The notes under the pieces: generated by a model
The model's input: the letters and a program-made list of their open reading frames with translations, nothing else
Told to the model about the DNA's origin: nothing
The model's database searches: none
NCBI GenBank assembly: GCA_902566705.1
Contig: CACFJT010000006.1
Coordinates: 1-58,261 of the forward strand
Length of the DNA stretch: 58,261 nucleotides
DNA from: an uncultured Pelagibacteraceae bacterium
GTDB taxonomy: Bacteria > Pseudomonadota > Alphaproteobacteria > Pelagibacterales > Pelagibacteraceae
Direction: 5' to 3'
Position numbers and translations under genes: made by a program
Shown: piece after piece, positions 35,614 to 45,261 of the stretch
Layout of the letters: every line of letters begins with the position of its first letter
How positions within the stretch are numbered: position 1 is the first letter of the stretch

Positions 35614-36053
35614 TGAGCAAATTTTTAAAATTAATAGGATTAATACTATTAACAGTTTCTTTTAACAGCACGTCTTTTAGTAAAGAAAATTTTTTTAACG
35701 AAGCTTTAGAGTTGTTTAAAAAAGAAAAATATGAAGATGCGCGTTTTTTATTTGAGAGAAATATAGTTTTTAATCCAAAAGACGCAAACTCATATTTATA
35801 TTTAGCTAAAATTTACAACCAAGAAGAAGATCAAAGAAAAGAAGAGTACAATTTAGAAACGACACTTTTAATTGAGCCTGATAACGAAGAAGCTTTATTA
35901 ATGTTAATGAAAATTGCTTTAGAAAAATCTAATTATGAAAAAGTCAAAGATCTTTCAGATAAGTTCGTAAAAGTTTGCAAAAATTTATGTGATGAAAACA
36001 AAAATATTCAAGAGTCATTAAAAAATATAGAACCTGAAAATAATGAGTCTTGA
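35613..36053 (+). CDS. Exported TPR-repeat protein between guaB and guaA
   Basis: A 146-residue protein with an N-terminal hydrophobic segment ([19 protein letters not shown], probable signal peptide, cleavage about residue 23). About three TPR-like helix pairs follow ([59 protein letters not shown]). It is probably periplasmic and mediates protein contacts. Start overlaps the guaB stop by one base and its end overlaps guaA by 11, so it is part of this operon, although no link to purine metabolism is evident. Confidence 0.8.
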   Translation: MSKFLKLIGLILLTVSFNSTSFSKENFFNEALELFKKEKYEDARFLFERNIVFNPKDANSYLYLAKIYNQEEDQRKEEYNLETTLLIEPDNEEALLMLMKIALEKSNYEKVKDLSDKFVKVCKNLCDENKNIQESLKNIEPENNES

Positions 36054-37605
36054 TCAAAATCTTTACAAAATCTTAATAATAGATTTTGGTTCTCAATTTA
36101 CTCAATTAATTGCAAGAAGAGTAAGAGAATTAGGTGTGTTTTCTGAAATAGTTAGTCACAAAAAAATAAAACTAAAAGACATAAATCACAGTATTAAAGG
36201 AATAGTATTATCTGGTGGTCCATTAAATGTTTATCAAATAAATAAATATTCATTTGATAAAAAAATTTTACAATTTGATGTACCAGTTCTTGGAATATGT
36301 TTTGGGCATCAAATTTTATCAAAACTTAATGGTGGAAAGGTAAAACAATCAAAACATAGAGAATTTGGTCTAGCTAATGTTTATAAAAAAAATAACAGTC
36401 TTTTAACAACTAATTTTTTTAGAAATAAAAAATCTAAACAAGTTTGGATGAGTCATGCTGATCAAGTTTCAAAACTGCCTAAAAATTTTAAAGTTGTAGC
36501 ATCAAGTACTAATTCAAAATTTGCAATTGTTGAAAATAAAATTAAAAAATATTATGGGGTACAATTTCATCCAGAGGTAACGCACACAGAGAATGGAAAA
36601 AAATTAATAAGTAATTTTATTTTTTTAATTTGTAAAATTAAAAGAAATTGGTCCTCTAAGGATCAAAAAAAACAGCTTATTAAAGATGTTAGAAAACAAG
36701 TTGGAAATAACAAAGTTATTTGTGCATTATCAGGAGGTGTAGACAGTAGTGTGGTCGCTCAATTACTGAATAAAGCTATTGGTAAAAAACTTTATTGTAT
36801 TTTTGTAAACACTGGCCTTTTAAGAAAAAATGAGGAAGTACAAGTAGTTCAAACTTTTAAGAAGCGTTTAAAAATGAATTTAATTTATGTAAATGCTGAA
36901 AAGGAATTCTTAAAAAAATTAAAAAATGTTTCTGACCCAGAAAAAAAAAGAAAAATAATTGGTAATTTATTTATCAAAATATTTGAGCGGTATGCTAAGA
37001 AAATTAAAAATGTTAAATTTTTAGCTCAGGGTACTCTTTATCCAGATTTAATTGAAAGCAAATCTGTTACTGGAAGCCAAACTTCTAAAATTAAATCACA
37101 CCATAATGTCGGTGGCTTACCCAAAAAAATGAATTTAAAATTAGTAGAGCCACTAAAATTCTTATTTAAGGACGAGGTAAGAAAATTAGGATTAGAGTTA
37201 AATTTAAGTAAAGAAATTATTTCAAGACATCCTTTTCCTGGACCAGGTTTAGCTATTCGAATGCCAGGCATAATAACTAATGAAAAAATTAAAATTTTAA
37301 AAGAGGCTGATTATTATTTTATTCAAGCTTTAAAAGATCACGGTCTTTATCATAAAATTTGGCAAGCTTATGCAGCATTACTTCCAGTAAAAACAGTGGG
37401 TGTTATGGGAGACAATCGTACTTATGAATACTTATGCTTATTAAGAGCAATTACATCTGAAGATGGAATGACAGCTGACTATTATGAATTTAAAAAGTCT
37501 TTTATGCAAACTATATCAAATAAAATAGTTAACAGTATAAGGGGTATAAACAGAGTAGTGTATGATGTTACTTCAAAACCACCTAGCACTATTGAATTAG
37601 AGTAG
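36043..37605 (+). CDS. guaA: GMP synthase (glutamine-hydrolysing)
   Basis: A 520-residue fusion of a class I glutaminase and an ATP pyrophosphatase. Nucleophile Cys86 is in GICFGHQ and the partner His in VQFHPEVTH. The ATP loop is [10 protein letters not shown] (about residue 228). The C-terminal dimerisation region contains [12 protein letters not shown] and ends KPPSTIELE. It aminates XMP to GMP, following guaB. Composition is lysine- and isoleucine-rich but all motifs are intact. Confidence 0.98.
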   Translation: MSLDQNLYKILIIDFGSQFTQLIARRVRELGVFSEIVSHKKIKLKDINHSIKGIVLSGGPLNVYQINKYSFDKKILQFDVPVLGICFGHQILSKLNGGKVKQSKHREFGLANVYKKNNSLLTTNFFRNKKSKQVWMSHADQVSKLPKNFKVVASSTNSKFAIVENKIKKYYGVQFHPEVTHTENGKKLISNFIFLICKIKRNWSSKDQKKQLIKDVRKQVGNNKVICALSGGVDSSVVAQLLNKAIGKKLYCIFVNTGLLRKNEEVQVVQTFKKRLKMNLIYVNAEKEFLKKLKNVSDPEKKRKIIGNLFIKIFERYAKKIKNVKFLAQGTLYPDLIESKSVTGSQTSKIKSHHNVGGLPKKMNLKLVEPLKFLFKDEVRKLGLELNLSKEIISRHPFPGPGLAIRMPGIITNEKIKILKEADYYFIQALKDHGLYHKIWQAYAALLPVKTVGVMGDNRTYEYLCLLRAITSEDGMTADYYEFKKSFMQTISNKIVNSIRGINRVVYDVTSKPPSTIELE

Positions 37606-37627
37606 TTTTTAATTATAAATTAACATT

Positions 37628-38047
37628 ATGAAATATTTACACACAATGATTAGAGTTAAAGACGTGGATGAGTCTCTAAGATTTTTCTGCGAAGGGCTTG
37701 GTTTAAAAGAAACAAGAAGAATGGAAAATGAAAAAGGTAGATTTACATTAATTTTTCTTGCAGCACCAAATGATGAAAAAGCAGAAATAGAATTAACATA
37801 TAATTGGGATGGTGATGAGCTTGGAGAAGGTTCAAGAAATTTTGGTCATCTTGCCTATAGAGTAGATAATATTTATGAAACTTGCCAAAGATTAATGGAT
37901 ATGGGTTATACTATTAATAGACCTCCAAGAGATGGCCATATGGCTTTTGTTAGATCACCAGACAAAATTTCAATTGAAATTCTTCAAGAAGGAAATTTAG
38001 AACCCAAAGAACCTTGGGCTTCAATGGAAAATACCGGCTCTTGGTAA
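37628..38047 (+). CDS. gloA: Lactoylglutathione lyase (glyoxalase I)
   Basis: A 139-residue VOC metalloenzyme that isomerises the methylglyoxal-glutathione hemithioacetal. All four metal ligands are visible: His5 (YLHTMIRV), Glu55 (IELTYNW), His74 (FGHLAYRV) and Glu117 (ISIEILQ). RVKDVDESLRFF and NRPPRDG support gloA rather than a generic VOC protein. It stands between guaA and panB on the same strand. Confidence 0.94.
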   Translation: MKYLHTMIRVKDVDESLRFFCEGLGLKETRRMENEKGRFTLIFLAAPNDEKAEIELTYNWDGDELGEGSRNFGHLAYRVDNIYETCQRLMDMGYTINRPPRDGHMAFVRSPDKISIEILQEGNLEPKEPWASMENTGSW

Positions 38048-38051
38048 GTCG

Positions 38052-38825
38052 ATGAAAAAAAAAATTTCAGATTTAATTAAAAAAAAAAATAAACAAAAAA
38101 TTGTAAGTTTAACTGCTTACTCAAAAAACGTTGCATCAATTTTAGATAATCATTGCGATATTATACTTGTTGGAGACTCTCTTGGATCTGTTTTGTATAA
38201 TTATAAATCTACGAGAGAAGTTACTTTGAATACTATGATTGAACATTCTAAAAGTGTTAGAATGGGTATTAAAAAAAGTTTAATGATTGTTGATATGCCA
38301 CATAACACCTATCGAACTCCTAAAGAGGCTTTAAAAAATGCAAAACAAATAATGAAAAAAACTAAATGTGATGGAGTAAAATTGGAAGGTGGAAAAAAAA
38401 TTTACGAAACAATTAAAACTTTAGTTAAAAATAAAATTTCAGTTATGGGTCATTTAGGGCTACTTCCTCAGTCAGATAAAACTTTTAAATTTAAAGGCAA
38501 AAAAAAGCTAGAGAGAGATCACATTCTAAGAGACTCGCAATTGTTAGAAAAAGCTGGAGTATTTTCTATTGTTTTAGAATGTGTTGAGACTTCTTTAGCA
38601 AAACTTGTTAGTGAAAATATTACAGTTCCAACAATAGGGATTGGAGCTTCTAAATATTGCGATGGTCAAATATTAGTTTTTGATGATTTAATTGGATTAA
38701 ATCCTATGAATTATAAGTTTGTAAAAAAATATGCCAATATCAGAAATGATATTTCTAATGCTGTTTCAAATTACTCAAAAGAAGTTAAAAAAATTAAATT
38801 TCCAAATAAAAAAAATTCTTTTTAA
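38052..38825 (+). CDS. panB: 3-methyl-2-oxobutanoate hydroxymethyltransferase
   Basis: A 257-residue enzyme of pantothenate synthesis that adds a hydroxymethyl group from methylene-THF to 2-oxoisovalerate. Motifs are LTAYSKNVASILD, VGDSLGSVLYNYKSTREVTLNTMIEHSK (metal Asp), VKLEGG, MGHLGLLPQS, and VLECVETSLAK. panC is not in the window. It ends exactly where convergent terC ends. Confidence 0.96.
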   Translation: MKKKISDLIKKKNKQKIVSLTAYSKNVASILDNHCDIILVGDSLGSVLYNYKSTREVTLNTMIEHSKSVRMGIKKSLMIVDMPHNTYRTPKEALKNAKQIMKKTKCDGVKLEGGKKIYETIKTLVKNKISVMGHLGLLPQSDKTFKFKGKKKLERDHILRDSQLLEKAGVFSIVLECVETSLAKLVSENITVPTIGIGASKYCDGQILVFDDLIGLNPMNYKFVKKYANIRNDISNAVSNYSKEVKKIKFPNKKNSF

Positions 38826-39437
38826 TTAAAAGTATTTTTTAAAGTCTTCATTAATATTTAATATTTCAAGATCAACCAATCCACCAATTACTAATTGTAG
38901 ACCAACTATCAAAATAAATATTAAACCAATATAGGCTATCCAAATATGTCTTTGAATATAATTAGCCATATATGTAGCTAAAGCACCAGTCAAAACAACT
39001 GATAACATAAGACCAAATATCATAAATCCAAAATATCCTTTTGCTGCTGCAACTACACCAATGACATTATCAAAACTAATCATTATATCTGCAAATAAAA
39101 CTTTTCCAATGCTACTAATATATGAAGGCTCTTTACCTTTTTTAGAAGTGGGTTTTACTTTTTTAATGTCTAGTAAATCTTTTCTTAAATCATTTACAAT
39201 CCAAATTAATAATAAACCACCCAAAATTTTTATAAAATAAAATTCAAATAAAAAAGTCGCAAAAATTGCAAAAAAAATTTTAAAAACAAAGGCTCCAATT
39301 ACACCCCAAAGAATTATTTGTTTTCTATTTTTTGGAACAAAATTTGAAGCAATAGACCCAACAATTACCGCATTATCTGCTGTTAATATAATTGTGATAA
39401 AAATTATATTGGTTAAAATTATGAGCTCTTCAATCAA
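38826..39437 (-). CDS. TerC family membrane protein (YjbE-like)
   Basis: A 203-residue integral membrane protein with about six helices. The two intramembrane acidic motifs are LTADNAVIVG (about residues 18-27) and ISFDNVIGVVAAA (about 119-131), as in TerC/Alx/YkoY. Some members export Mn2+ or support metallation of exported proteins. A basic cytoplasmic loop (KKVKPTSKKGKEP) lies between them. ATG 39437 is divergent from dctP by 111 bases. Confidence 0.88.
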   Translation of the reverse strand: MIEELIILTNIIFITIILTADNAVIVGSIASNFVPKNRKQIILWGVIGAFVFKIFFAIFATFLFEFYFIKILGGLLLIWIVNDLRKDLLDIKKVKPTSKKGKEPSYISSIGKVLFADIMISFDNVIGVVAAAKGYFGFMIFGLMLSVVLTGALATYMANYIQRHIWIAYIGLIFILIVGLQLVIGGLVDLEILNINEDFKKYF

Positions 39438-39548
39438 GATAACATTATAATAGTATAATCTGACAATTTTTCAATGAGACCATAATGATAATTTTATTGA
39501 TTTAACCTCTAAGAGATAATTAAATGTTAATTTTAAAAAGGAGGATAG

Positions 39549-40520
39549 ATGAAATTATTCAAATTATTTATATCTATAATTACTTCAGTATTATTATTTG
39601 CAAACGTTTCTTTAGCTGAAAAATGGGATATGGCACTAGCTTATGGTGCTGGAAACTTTCATTCTGCTAATGCAACAGAATTTGCAAAGAATGTAACTGA
39701 AAAAAGTGGTGGAAAACTTACAATTGTTACTCACCCAGGTGGTTCATTATTTAAAGGTGGTGAAATTTTCAGAGCTGTAAGAACAGGTCAAGCACCTATT
39801 GGTGAAAGATTCATGTCTGCTCTTGGAAAAGAAGATCCTTTATATGAAATTGACTCATTACCTTTCTTAGCAACTACTTATGATGATGCTATGAAATTAT
39901 ATGAAGCTTCAAAACCATATATTGTTAAGAGTCTTGATGAAAAAGGATTGGTATTTCTTTATGCAGTGCCATGGCCTGCACAAGGACTTTACAGTAAAAA
40001 GCAAATTAAAAAAGTTGGTGATCTAAATGGATTAAAATTTAGAGCATACAACTCTGCAACAATAAGAATTGCGGAATTAACAGGAATGGCGCCAACTAAA
40101 ATTGAAGCAGCTGAAATTAGTCAAGCTTTTTCTACAGGTGCAGTGGAAAGTATGATTACTTCTCCTACAACTGGTAAAAATAGCAAGATTTGGGAAAATG
40201 GTGTTAAATATTTTTATGATATAGCAGCATGGTTTCCAAAAAACATGATCATAGCTAATAAAGCAGCTTGGAATAAACTTGATAAAGCAACTCAAGATCT
40301 AGTAATGAACCAAGCAGCAATTGCTGAAGAAAAGGGTTGGGAATTATCTAAACAAGGTAATACTGGAGACAAGAAAGCTTTAGCAGATGCTGGAATGGAA
40401 GTAGGCGAAGTTAATTCAGCTTTGAAAAAACATTTTGAAAAAGTTGGAGCAACAATGTCTGAAGAATGGAAAGCAAAAGCTGGAGACAGAGGTGCTGCAG
40501 TTTTATCTGCTTACAAATAA
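39549..40520 (+). CDS. dctP: TRAP transporter substrate-binding protein DctP
   Basis: A 323-residue periplasmic binding protein. The signal peptide ends after SLA (residue 23). The conserved carboxylate-binding arginine is Arg165 in LKFRAYNSA, and EAAEISQAFSTGAVESMITSP is the family signature. It captures an organic acid and hands it to the DctQM permease driven by Na+. A strong ribosome site (AAGGAGG) precedes ATG 39549. The nearby 5-oxoprolinase genes make pyroglutamate a candidate ligand (inference). Confidence 0.95.
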   Translation: MKLFKLFISIITSVLLFANVSLAEKWDMALAYGAGNFHSANATEFAKNVTEKSGGKLTIVTHPGGSLFKGGEIFRAVRTGQAPIGERFMSALGKEDPLYEIDSLPFLATTYDDAMKLYEASKPYIVKSLDEKGLVFLYAVPWPAQGLYSKKQIKKVGDLNGLKFRAYNSATIRIAELTGMAPTKIEAAEISQAFSTGAVESMITSPTTGKNSKIWENGVKYFYDIAAWFPKNMIIANKAAWNKLDKATQDLVMNQAAIAEEKGWELSKQGNTGDKKALADAGMEVGEVNSALKKHFEKVGATMSEEWKAKAGDRGAAVLSAYK

Positions 40521-40531
40521 ATAGTCTTAAA

Positions 40532-40564
40532 AAAAAGGCCAACTTGTAGTAAGTTGGCCTTTTT
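40532..40564 (+). terminator. Terminator-like hairpin between dctP and dctQ
   Basis: AAAAAGGCCAACTT (40532-40545) pairs perfectly with AAGTTGGCCTTTTT (40551-40564) around GTAGT. GC-rich core plus T run gives an efficient intrinsic terminator. It ends five bases before the dctQ ATG at 40570. Partial read-through would give more binding protein than permease; the stem also occupies the dctQ ribosome site. Confidence 0.88.
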
Positions 40565-40569
40565 ACTAA

Positions 40570-41058
40570 ATGTTTCAATCAATAAACAATAATCTAAATA
40601 AACTTTATAAATTTTCAGGATATTTAGCTGCTTTTTTCTTAATACTTGTTGCAGTTTTTATTTTAATTGGAATTTCCTCAAGGATTTTTGGTTTTTACAT
40701 AAGGGGTTTAGCTGAGTACTCAGGCTACTGCATGGCTGCAGCCTCTTTTTATGCTTTAGCTTTTACTTTTGTTGAGGGTGGACATATTCGAATTACTCTT
40801 TTTTTAGAAAAAGCCTCTTCATCTTATAAGAGATTTTTAGAAATATGGTGTCTAATGGTAGCAACAATTTTTTCAGGTTATTTGTCTTTTTACTTATGGA
40901 AAATGTTATTAATCTCTTATGACTTTCAAGAGAGAAGCGAAGGTGCAGATGAGATCTTAATTTGGATACCTCAAACTAGTGTTGCTATCGGATCATTAAT
41001 TTTTTTTATAGCTGTTTTACATAAATTTATTTTAACAATTTTAAGTAAGAATGACTGA
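40570..41058 (+). CDS. dctQ: TRAP transporter small permease DctQ
   Basis: A 162-residue inner membrane protein with four helices (about 15-36, 45-65, 88-108, 134-156), the DctQ layout. RGLAEYSGYCMAAASFYALAFTFVEGGHIRITL is typical of the family. It partners DctM, whose start it overlaps by eight bases. No Shine-Dalgarno is visible because the preceding terminator hairpin ends five bases before the ATG. Confidence 0.93.
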   Translation: MFQSINNNLNKLYKFSGYLAAFFLILVAVFILIGISSRIFGFYIRGLAEYSGYCMAAASFYALAFTFVEGGHIRITLFLEKASSSYKRFLEIWCLMVATIFSGYLSFYLWKMLLISYDFQERSEGADEILIWIPQTSVAIGSLIFFIAVLHKFILTILSKND

Positions 41059-42361
41059 AATATTTCTCATAATTTTTTTTATAAGTGTACTTTTATTTTT
41101 TCTTGGATCTGGCGTCTGGGTAGCAATAAGCATGATAGGAGTTTCGACAATTGGAATGATGTTATTTACTTCAAGACCAGTAGGCGATGCCATGGCAACT
41201 ACAATATGGGGAACCTCATCATCATGGACATTAACAGCTTTACCATTGTTTGTTTGGATGGGTGAAATATTATTTAGGACAAAGTTATCTGAAAATTTAT
41301 TTGCTGGACTATCACCATGGATGCAAAAATTACCAGGTGGATTAATTCATGTAAATGTTGTTGGTTGTGCACTTTTTGCAGCAATTTCTGGCTCTTCTGC
41401 TGCAACCGTTGCAACAGTAGGTAAGATGTCTATCCCAGAACTAAGAAAAAGAAAATATCCAGAAAAAATTTTGTTAGGTAGTCTAGCAGGCTCAGGAACT
41501 TTAGGACTTCTTATTCCCCCTTCAATAATATTAATAATTTATGGAGTAACTGTTCAAGAGTCCATAGCAAAGCTCTTTATTGCTGGAATTATTCCAGGAA
41601 TAATGATTGCACTTATATTTATGTCTTATGTGATTATCTGGTCTTTAATAAATAAAAAAAGTATGCCAAAATATGTAGAAAGTTTTTCCTTTTTAGAAAA
41701 AATAAGAAAATCAAAACAATTATTACCAGTAATTATTTTAATATCAGCTGTTATTGGATCAATATACACTGGAGTTGCTACAGCAACTGAGGCTGCTTCT
41801 TTAGGTGTAGTAGGTGCTTTAATTTTATCTTACTTTCAAAAGAGCTTAACCATTGAAACATTTAAACAATCCTTATTGGGAGCAACTAAAACTTCTTGTA
41901 TGATTGCTTTTATTTTAGCTGGCTCTACATTTTTATCATTAGCTATGGGATTTACTGGACTTCCAAGAAATCTAGCTATCTGGATACAAAATATGGAGCT
42001 ATCACCTTATGTATTAATTTTTGTATTAATGATTTTTTATATTATTCTTGGAATGTTTCTTGATGGAATTTCAGCCGTAGTATTAACAATGGCAATCATT
42101 GAGCCAATGATAAGACAGGCTGGTTTTGACATGATTTGGTTTGGAATATTTTTAGTTATCGTAGTTGAGATGGCTCAAATCACACCACCAGTAGGATTTA
42201 ATTTATTTGTTTTACAAGGAATGGCCAACAAAGATATGGGATTTATTGCAAGAAGTGCTTTTCCTTTATTTTTATTAATGATACTTGCAGTAATACTTGT
42301 TGTTATTTTCCCTGAAATTGCATTATGGATGCCTCAACGAATGGTTCAAAATATAAATTAA
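41051..42361 (+). CDS. dctM: TRAP transporter large permease DctM
   Basis: A 436-residue polytopic protein with about 12 helices that carries the Na+-coupled transport path. Motifs include FAAISGSSAATVATVGKMSIPELRKRKYPE, GTLGLLIPPSIILIIYG, and VVEMAQITPPVGFNLFVLQG. Complete. Its end overlaps the convergent TPR gene by four bases. Confidence 0.96.
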   Translation: MTEIFLIIFFISVLLFFLGSGVWVAISMIGVSTIGMMLFTSRPVGDAMATTIWGTSSSWTLTALPLFVWMGEILFRTKLSENLFAGLSPWMQKLPGGLIHVNVVGCALFAAISGSSAATVATVGKMSIPELRKRKYPEKILLGSLAGSGTLGLLIPPSIILIIYGVTVQESIAKLFIAGIIPGIMIALIFMSYVIIWSLINKKSMPKYVESFSFLEKIRKSKQLLPVIILISAVIGSIYTGVATATEAASLGVVGALILSYFQKSLTIETFKQSLLGATKTSCMIAFILAGSTFLSLAMGFTGLPRNLAIWIQNMELSPYVLIFVLMIFYIILGMFLDGISAVVLTMAIIEPMIRQAGFDMIWFGIFLVIVVEMAQITPPVGFNLFVLQGMANKDMGFIARSAFPLFLLMILAVILVVIFPEIALWMPQRMVQNIN

Positions 42362-42849
42362 TATTTTGATTGTTTTGTTCCATCAATAATTTCTTTTAAC
42401 TCTGTATATTCTTCGCAATTACAACTTTCTAATACTTTTAATCTTTCTTTAGCTAAATCTAATCTATTTGTGACAACATATAATTCACCCAAATATTCAT
42501 TTATACCAACGTGATTTGGATCAATTTCTAAACCTAAAAGATAATACTTTTCTCCATTTTCAAAATCTCCAAGCTTCCTCGTGGTAAAGCCCAAATAATT
42601 TAAAGTATCAGCCTGAAGTGGCTTTTCTTTATTTGATTTTATTAGAAGTTTTTGTGCTTTTTTGTATCTCTTTTTTGCTTTTTCAATCTTTCCTTTCTTT
42701 TCATATTTTTTTGCAAATTTTATTGAATCCAAAGCTTTAGTATAATTTGATCTTTTATCTGGTTTAGGGTCTGTAGGTTTTGATCCAGCAGAATAGGAAT
42801 TTGTAGTTATAAAAATAAAAAATAATATTATAAAAATTTTGTTTATCAT
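42358..42849 (-). CDS. Exported TPR-repeat protein
   Basis: A 163-residue protein with a signal peptide (INKIFIILFFIFITTNSYSA, cleavage near residue 21). A basic stretch follows (KYEKKGKIEKAKKRYKKAQKLL), then TPR units (ADTLNYLGFTTRKLGDFENGEKYYLLGLEIDPNHVGINEYLGELYV). Probably periplasmic and a protein-binding scaffold. It overlaps the upstream pxpA by four bases on the same strand, so it is co-transcribed with it. Partner unknown. Confidence 0.8.
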   Translation of the reverse strand: MINKIFIILFFIFITTNSYSAGSKPTDPKPDKRSNYTKALDSIKFAKKYEKKGKIEKAKKRYKKAQKLLIKSNKEKPLQADTLNYLGFTTRKLGDFENGEKYYLLGLEIDPNHVGINEYLGELYVVTNRLDLAKERLKVLESCNCEEYTELKEIIDGTKQSKY

Positions 42850-43622
42850 TTCAAAAATTTCTCCATTTGATTAAGTGGTTTTAATTTAAGTCCATTATCT
42901 ATTAGATTTTCTCTAATTGATTTTGCAGTAGATAATGAACTTTCATTATCTCCATGTATGCACACAGAGTCTATTTCACAAGGTATCTGCTTTCCACTGT
43001 GACAATTAAGTGACTGATTTTTTACCATATTTAATACGTGTTTTTTAGCTTCTTCTGGATCAGTAATAAGAGCGTGTGGTTTTTTTCTAGAAACTAAATT
43101 GCCATCATCCTCATAATTTCTATCTGCAAAAATTTCACAAGCTATACGCATGTTTAGTTTTTTGGCTGCTTCTTCCATTTTAGATCCTGTAGGAACCAAA
43201 TAAATTAAATCTTTACTAATTTCGTTTATAGCTTTTGCCAAAGTAGTAGCTAAATCTAAATCCTCACAAGCCATATTATTCAAAGCACCGTGTGGTTTTA
43301 TGTGAGTAACATTCTCTCCATGATCTTGAGCAATTTTTTGAAGAATTTCATATTGATCAATAATTAATTGCCTTACCTCATTAGGTGGAAGATTAATTCT
43401 TTGCCTGCCAAAATTTTCAGGGTCATTAAATGACGGATGCGCTCCAATACTAACACCATTTTTTTTTGAAATTTGAACCACTTGATTCATCGACTCATCA
43501 TCACCCGCATGATAACCACATGCGACATTTGCAGAATTTACTATTTCTAGTAAATCTGGATCATGCTTATTTGAATGATGTTTTGATTTTTCACCTAAAT
43601 CACAATTTATATTAATTTCCAT
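42846..43622 (-). CDS. pxpA: 5-oxoprolinase subunit A (LamB/YcsF family)
   Basis: PxpA, with PxpB and PxpC, opens 5-oxo-L-proline to glutamate using ATP. The family start is MEININCDLGE, then NSANVACGYHAGDDESM, VSIGAHPSFNDPENFGRQ, THIKPHGALNN and SVCIHGDNESS. ATG 43622 fits the family; an in-frame ATG at 43646 would add eight residues and leave three bases to divergent pxpB. About 258 residues, normal. Confidence 0.93.
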   Translation of the reverse strand: MEININCDLGEKSKHHSNKHDPDLLEIVNSANVACGYHAGDDESMNQVVQISKKNGVSIGAHPSFNDPENFGRQRINLPPNEVRQLIIDQYEILQKIAQDHGENVTHIKPHGALNNMACEDLDLATTLAKAINEISKDLIYLVPTGSKMEEAAKKLNMRIACEIFADRNYEDDGNLVSRKKPHALITDPEEAKKHVLNMVKNQSLNCHSGKQIPCEIDSVCIHGDNESSLSTAKSIRENLIDNGLKLKPLNQMEKFLK

Positions 43623-43649
43623 AGTCTCTAATGTTAAGTATAACATGAC

Positions 43650-44324
43650 ATGATAAAAAATATATCAAATCTTGGTGACGCAGCATTGTACTGTGATTTT
43701 GGTAATGAAGTAAATAAATCAATTAATTCACAAGTAATAAAATATTTTAAAACTATTAAAGAAAAAAATTTTGAAGGGATAAATAATTTAACACCTTCTT
43801 ATAATAAACTAATTATTTCTTATGATCTAAAAAAAACAAATTTTAAAGAAGTAAAAAATTATGTTGAAAACATTAATGTTCAAGACTCAAAAGATATAAA
43901 TTCAAAAAAATTAGAAATACCAGTTTGTTGTCATGAAAATTTTTCAATGGACATTAAAAGATTGGAAGAAATATTAAAATTAAGTAGAGAAAAAATTTTA
44001 GAGAATTTTTTAAATAAAGAATATTTTTGTTACATGACAGGGTTTATTGCTGGCATGCCTTTTCTTGGTGACTTAGATGAGAATATGCGAGCTCAACGTT
44101 TAGAAACACCAAGAGTAAAAGTACCCAAGGGATCTGTTGCATTAACTGAGCAATTTGCAAACATTTATACATTTGAAAGTCCAGGTGGATGGAATATTTT
44201 GGGAAATACTCCTTTAGATGTTTTTGATAGTTCAAAAGAAGATAAACCAAACCTAATTAATCCAGGAGATACAGTAGTTTTCAAGGAAATTACTTTAGAT
44301 CAGTATAAAAATTATAATGAGTAG
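43650..44324 (+). CDS. pxpB: 5-oxoprolinase subunit B (KipI family)
   Basis: A 224-residue PxpB. The C-terminal half is typical: YFCYMTGFIAGMPFLGDLDENMRAQRLETPRVKVPKGSVAL and YTFESPGGWNILGNTPL, which bind and activate the substrate with PxpC. The N-terminal domain is lysine-rich and less conserved. It overlaps pxpC by eight bases and is divergent from pxpA, sharing a very short promoter region of about 27 bases. Confidence 0.93.
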   Translation: MIKNISNLGDAALYCDFGNEVNKSINSQVIKYFKTIKEKNFEGINNLTPSYNKLIISYDLKKTNFKEVKNYVENINVQDSKDINSKKLEIPVCCHENFSMDIKRLEEILKLSREKILENFLNKEYFCYMTGFIAGMPFLGDLDENMRAQRLETPRVKVPKGSVALTEQFANIYTFESPGGWNILGNTPLDVFDSSKEDKPNLINPGDTVVFKEITLDQYKNYNE

Positions 44325-45261
44325 CAATTATTTAGAAATAATTAGACCTGGAATTAATACCACCTTTCAAGATAAAGGCAGGGATCATCTTTATCATATT
44401 GGCATACCATTTAGTGGTGCTATGGATAATAGAAATTATCTTATATCTAATAAACTTGTTAATAATAATTTAGACTCTGCAGTAATAGAGTTTGCATATC
44501 AAGGTCCTCATATAAAATATTCCGGAGAAAAAATTAATTGTGCCATCACTGGAGATGTAATTTTTTCAATTAAAAAAAAAGATACTGAAATTGAAGGTAA
44601 ATGTTACGAAAGTTATCAAATTGAAAATGGAGATGAGATAAATATCATATCTACAAATAAATCAGTTTATGGATATTTAGCATTAGGTGGAGAGTTCGAT
44701 GTAAAATTCCAATGGTATAGTTGCTCTATAAATACAAAAGCAAATATTGGATCTAATGATGGAAAAAAATTAGATGTAGGGCAAAGAATTAATTTAAAAA
44801 AAATAAATTCAAATAAGGATATTAAAAAAACTAATTACATTAATACCAAAATAGAAAACATAAGGGTGATCAAAGGTACTAATTTTGATTACTTTTCTGA
44901 AGAAGGTAAAAAAATATTTTATGAAAAGGAATTTACAGTATCGAAACTTTCAGACAGAATGGGTATGAGACTAGAGGGACCTAAAATTGATAATATTGTG
45001 AATACCAACATAAAATCAGAGGGTTTGATTAAAGGTGTAATCCAAGTACCGGCAGACGGAAATCCAATTATAATGCTTTCAGATCATGGTACTATTGGTG
45101 GTTATCCAAAAATTGGAGTTGTGGCTAGTGTCGATTATGACCGATTAGTACAGATGTCTCCTGGTTCAAAAATAAAATTTAAAGAGATTAATTTATCTGA
45201 TGCAGAGACTTTATTTAAGTTATATGAAATGGAAACTCAAAATTTACTATCACAAATTTAA
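44317..45261 (+). CDS. pxpC: 5-oxoprolinase subunit C (KipA family)
   Basis: A 314-residue PxpC. Motifs are IIRPGINTTFQDKGRDHLYHIGIPFSGAMD, AITGDVIFSI, and IIMLSDHGTIGGYPKIGVV. Complete length. It forms the 5-oxoprolinase complex with PxpB and PxpA, removing pyroglutamate formed spontaneously from glutamine and glutathione turnover or imported. Its TAA overlaps the DMT transporter ATG by one base. Confidence 0.94.
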   Translation: MSSNYLEIIRPGINTTFQDKGRDHLYHIGIPFSGAMDNRNYLISNKLVNNNLDSAVIEFAYQGPHIKYSGEKINCAITGDVIFSIKKKDTEIEGKCYESYQIENGDEINIISTNKSVYGYLALGGEFDVKFQWYSCSINTKANIGSNDGKKLDVGQRINLKKINSNKDIKKTNYINTKIENIRVIKGTNFDYFSEEGKKIFYEKEFTVSKLSDRMGMRLEGPKIDNIVNTNIKSEGLIKGVIQVPADGNPIIMLSDHGTIGGYPKIGVVASVDYDRLVQMSPGSKIKFKEINLSDAETLFKLYEMETQNLLSQI

